This document shows positions 60,301 to 64,000 of a DNA stretch of 64,000 nucleotides, piece by piece. The stretch covers positions 992,001 to 1,056,000 of the forward strand of contig JAALGY010000001.1 in assembly GCA_032358165.1 (NCBI GenBank), written 5' to 3'. The stretch comes from Diplosphaera chodatii. Its lineage: Eukaryota; Chlorophyta; Trebouxiophyceae; Prasiolales; Stichococcaceae. The notes beneath the pieces were generated by a model. The model made no database searches. It had not been told where the DNA came from and saw only the letters and a list, made by a program, of their open reading frames with translations. The number at the start of each line of letters is the position of its first letter. The first letter of the stretch is position 1. The position numbers and the translations under genes were made by a program.

Positions 60301-62048
60301 AGCCTGCTCAAACCAGTCGATGGCAGTTGCAATCTTCTGCGCGTCTTCGTGGGTGATCATCGTTGCAGGGACCGTGATCTGCCAATCACACTCCTCGTCC
60401 CTGCAGCAGGTACCTCATGTTGGCAGGTAGCGTGCGATCCGCAATGCAGTTGACGCATACCCCTGTGCAGATCTGCTGTGTCATGCATCATGCCTCACAC
60501 CCACATGTTTCTACTGCACTCACAACATTTGAACGGCCCTCGGATGGGGCAACACTTGCTTGCCTGCATTGGAGCTCCGTGACATCTGAGCCAGGCACGC
60601 TGCCGATGATGGCGGAAGCGGCGCCAGCATGCCCCAGCTTCCGGAGCAACTGCGGGTATGAGCATTTTAGCGGTGAACCCTGATCCTGCACCACCAGGGC
60701 TGCCGTTCCCCTGACATTGCCATCGACTTCTGCCTCCATGCTAACCGCAGCCGTCTTGAGCCCTCTCTGTGGCATCGAGGCTGCCCCGCTGTGCGTTGCT
60801 GCGGCCTGCCCAGCAGCTGGGTGCCGCTGTGCTGCCAGCGCTGCTGCCATGCCATGCGTCATCCTGGTCCCGCTCGTCGTTGCTGCAGGGCCGCTGCTGA
60901 CGGCATCTCTCTCTGGCGGGTCAGGCAGGCCGCAAGCGTCCTTGACGGCCACCACATGCAGCCCCTTCAGGCCTTCTGGTGATATCACAAAGCCAAACTG
61001 GCCATCCAGCCGGGCAGCAACCAGCGCCCAGTTGCCTGAGGATGAGATGCGCCAGGGTGAGCTTCACGTGTGCTCGACCAGAGTTTACCAGTAGAGACCT
61101 GTCAGGGTCGTTCAACTCAAGACAGCATCCACAAGGGTTTTGCGTCTGGTTCATGTCTGGGAGCTGTGTGGGAATGCCAAACCTTCACTGGTCTGCACGT
61201 GGAGGGTTCTGCGCGGCGAGCGCCACGAGTGAAGCAGCCGAGGCAGCCAGCTGGTGCCCTGCAGCGACGGCAGCGGCGCCGTGGCAAAGTGCAGCTGGCG
61301 TCGGCGTACAGCCCGCAGCTCCTCCGGGAGGCCCTGGAGCGCGGTGCCCAGGCGCTCCGCCAGCCCCAGCACATCCTCTCGGGCGGCCGCTGCAGGGCAC
61401 GATGCAGGCATTTCTCAACCATGGCCACGCTCCGTATACTATACCGCGTCAACAAACGCGAGGTTTGCCCGAAAGGGCTGTTGACTGGGGTATGCGGCCA
61501 CAGTGCTACCCTGCAGACCCTCTGGCATTGTACTGCGGGCACCTGCATAGCTCATGAACAGGAACTGGGTATCGTTTGGCGTCGCCGGCGCCAGGAAGGC
61601 TTGCAGCGATTCGCTGCTGTGCCACATGTTCCTGCTCAGCGCGGCACAAGAGCAGACCTTGAGGACCATTTGAGCGTCTTGAGCACTGCAGTGATTAGGG
61701 CTTGCAGCGGCAGGCCATATCACCGTAGTGCTGCGTTGTTGCTGCTGTATGCCATGATGATGATCGGCGCCTTGTGTTCTTTGGGATCGTACACGAACTC
61801 TCCGGTAAGTGTCTGCACCCGCAGTGCACCTGCAGTTGACACCTTTGCAGAGTAACGAACAATACGCTGACAAGCGCGAGCCAATGGGCTTGAGACATAT
61901 GAGCAGATGAAACACCTGGAGCGCAAGATCCTGGATAGATGACCGCATCCGCTTTAACTGCTGATGTTGCTGCTGCGACCCCGCACGCAAGCGCAAGGGT
62001 GATCATCGACGCTATGAAAGAATACATGTCAACTGTGGTCATCGTCAT
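57392..62048 (-). CDS. Secreted PA-domain / PNGase F-like peptide:N-glycosidase
   Basis: Exons: 62048-61916, 61829-61724, 61631-61543, 61389-61189, 61035-60564, 60400-60208, 60118-60059, 59968-59813, 59630-59510, 59315-59126, 58955-58871, 58773-58212, 58083-57962, 57837-57745, 57595-57392; about 928 residues in phase. A signal peptide (MYSFIASMITLALACGVAAA) starts the protein. A protease-associated domain (about residues 180-390) includes KCSYPQLLRKLGHAGAASAI and VPATMITHEDAQKI. The PNGase F part covers the last half: SLSCPGHFDADCPQWDHVLQ, CGAELGRWITPFRRR, WLTDVSELRPLL, then VITGHGYDL, CAEFCVTSHHFVVNGAEH, GCADKV and HGTWQFGRMGWCDGQE. PNGase F removes N-glycans from Asn, so a secreted or vacuolar deglycosylase is expected. 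Exon 12 carries a 70-residue low-complexity insert. Donors at 60563, 59812 and 58870 are GC (58870 also has a later GT alternative). Confidence 0.85.
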
Positions 62049-62909
62049 CAAGCAGTCGATCTATCTGTCCGCAGGATCCTGTCATCCACTGAGGAGGTTG
62101 ACAAGCACAGCGTGCATTGAGTGTACACAGCAGGAGCAATCAGCGCAGATCAGCATGCGATCTTAGAATGCATGCTCCCGGAGGGTTCTCAACAATACAC
62201 CCAACCTGCGCCTTTGCCAACACGGAATTGATTCAAACTGTCTGGCTATGAAACGATGAGACAGTAAGGAAAGTAAGGTGATGCTCTGGCAAGGCTAGTG
62301 CCGTGTATCGGAGGGGGGGTAAGTCAGACAGTTCCCTCGGAAAACCCATTTCATATTTTCACAGCGGCAGCAAGGGGTTGCAGGGTCCCTTGCACACGTT
62401 GACCTCGCCTTCAGCCTCTTAGAAAAGCTCGTAAGGACGTGCAAGGAGCATGGCTGAACGGCTCAACTGAGTATTGCATGATGGAGCGGGGCGGGCAATC
62501 AACCATGCAGCACCGCTATAACAATAACCAGCTTACAGGCAGGTGATGTTCTGCTCTGCAGTTCATCATCATACAAGCTGCATGTCAGGTCACACCGATG
62601 GCATTACGATGCATGCTGATATCAGTCTCACGGCCACATGACAAGACTCGTACTGACTCCGTACTTGCTCAAGACATATAACCCGCTGCCGCTGATCATG
62701 ATCAGTAGAATTGCAAAAAATGCTGTCACACCTGATGAACTCCTCAAGTATCACCTGAAACACTGCCTAAGTTCCTGTGCTACACCTGACGCCTACTCTA
62801 CGCGCTCCCGTTATATCGATGCTCCTACGCTCCTGCTCGTGCCACTGTTGGTGGCTTTCTGTCTGGTTGGATTTCGGTTTGCATGTTCCTAAAAACATTA
62901 CATCTGGGA
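62049..62909. other. Intergenic region upstream of PNGase F-like gene
   Basis: It should contain the GH5 3' untranslated region and the PNGase F-like promoter (both genes on the minus strand). An 84-residue + frame at 62638-62892 has no homology that I recognise. No RNA gene was found. Confidence 0.5.
62898..62902 (-). terminator. Candidate TGTAA polyadenylation signal
   Basis: TGTAA on the minus strand starts about 8 bases after the GH5 stop. That is very close for a poly(A) signal, so support is weak. Confidence 0.25.
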
Positions 62910-64000
62910 TCACTGACGCTGCCACCACGGCAGCAGACCCAGGCGCTCCAAGTATGCTACCTGTGCGCACTGACCGCAGGCCATCAGCCAGGCAGCCAGT
63001 GCTATGCAGCATATGCTCCCTGCGCTGCATGGGTCTGATCGGATGGCAATGGTGCAGATAGGCTGTGTGCAACCACAGGAAAGTACATCCCACCTTGTCA
63101 AAGCGGATGTCCAGCCAGTTGGTATTCACAATGCCCTTAGTGTCGCCGCTGTTGGTCGGCCATGCCCACCTGCATCCACAAACAGGTTGTGTGGGACGGT
63201 CTGCACCGTGCATCAAACGCTCGCACGTTTGCAGCATGCTGTTTCACATGCAACGATGCAAGTGTGTGGGTCCACACCAAAACCAGCTGTCGATGGCGGC
63301 ATGCTGGCCATCGGCACCCGCCCCTTGGTTCTTCATGTACGGCACGAGGTCGTTCAGCCACTGCATCCAGTGGACTCAAGGATGTCAACACTTGTAAATC
63401 CGTGCAGCTGCATGGCTAAGTGCAGCTCAGAGATGGTCACAATGCAGGTCATGATCTGCACACCTGCAGGTCACGCTGATCCTCCAGCGCACTGCCAAAT
63501 TCACCATAGATCACAGGGAAAATCTGGCAGTCCCCTGCGTTGCAGCGAGCCAGATGTTTACACCTAAGCTTGAGGTCATATCTTGCGCATATGGTAGTGG
63601 ACAGGATCTGTAACACCCATTTGTTGAGTGTTCAAGGGTCCAAAGCCTCACCATTGTGACAGTACCCACGCTTATTCAGGTACCCATGCGACAGTGTCAG
63701 CTTCTGGTAGAGGCCGGTGTCTGCAGTCACTGCTTGTGATGCCTACAGACAGACACAGTGATTGCTTGATTCATGCCATTGGCAGGCTTGGGCACATTCT
63801 CTGGTGGTGGGGTGACGCCACTGCTGCAGGGTGCCAAACCGACCTTGGAGATGGCAGGCGGGTACACATGCACAGCCGCGACGACCTGCCGGCGGTAAGG
63901 CTTCGTCAGCAGCTCCTGGAAGAAGGGGTTGGGGTCGGACAGCCCGCTGCGTGCAATGGTGTCGCGATCGGTGATGAGCCCGTCACCCCAGTTGAGGCTG
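62910..64000 (-). CDS. GH5-family glycoside hydrolase, C-terminal part (5' truncated by window end)
   Basis: In-window exons: 64000-63844 (partial), 63742-63652, 63534-63464, 63360-63278, 63169-63094, 62960-62910; about 175 residues. Matches to the second half of GH5 cellulase-like enzymes: LNWGDGLITDRD, LSDPNPFFQELL, VVAAVHVYPPAIS, HGYLNKRGYC, the nucleophile Glu in FPVIYGEFGS, AIDSWFWWAWPTNSGDTKGI and the end YLERLGLLPWW. The acid/base Glu lies upstream, beyond the window. It hydrolyses beta-glucan-type polysaccharides, probably outside the cell or at the wall; the signal peptide is out of view. All junctions are in phase once the acceptor at 63361 is used. Confidence 0.85.

Noticed and set aside
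62638..62892. 84-codon + frame with a hydrophobic C-terminus
   Set aside because: Lies antisense to the region behind the GH5 3' end, has no splice support or known family, and is within the range expected by chance.

Overview
This window looks like nuclear DNA of a green alga, probably a chlorophyte related to the Trebouxiophyceae (inferred, not proven). The evidence is a GC-rich sequence, genes cut into 5-28 short exons by introns mostly of 75-250 bases, a very regular 3' splice site (mostly TGCAG), and plant-type proteins: an LESV/ESV1-like starch protein, an ER-type calcium ATPase and a small plastid-type membrane protein. I see no bacterial operons, no CRISPR array and no intact transposon. 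All exon chains below were assembled by eye from frame, splice phase and family motifs. Almost every chain closes in phase from start to stop.

Layout, left to right. 1-6111 (+): 5'-truncated protein with three tandem zinc ribbons and a long Ala/Gln tail. 7539-11559 (+): type II membrane SGNH/GDSL-like hydrolase. 12179-16740 (+): sodium/solute symporter. 21709-17414 (-): F-box/leucine-rich protein A. 27251-22195 (-): splicing factor SF3B2. 34836-27696 (-): ER-type P2A calcium ATPase. 35370-38971 (+): F-box/leucine-rich protein B, a paralogue of A in inverted orientation. 41717-39173 (-): alpha/beta hydrolase without the usual nucleophile serine. 42327-44960 (+): animal-type alanine-glyoxylate aminotransferase. 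48887-45452 (-): LESV/ESV1-like protein. 49569-55451 (+): PEX6. 55950-57089 (+): small plastid-type membrane protein. 62048-57392 (-): secreted PNGase F-like protein with a PA domain. 64000-62910 (-): 3' part of a GH5 glycoside hydrolase.

The genes do not form one pathway. Some themes recur: peroxisome and photorespiration (PEX6, AGT), starch (LESV-like), secretion and glycans (PNGase F-like, GH5, SGNH hydrolase) and calcium handling in the ER. Three head-to-head pairs share short upstream regions: ATPase/F-box B, hydrolase/AGT and LESV-like/PEX6.

The most unusual general signal is splicing. I count about 15 GC-AG introns among about 187. For at least eight of them no in-phase GT donor exists before the next stop, and a ninth is supported by a paralogue. 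The most unusual single gene is the predicted eukaryotic PNGase F with a protease-associated domain in front.
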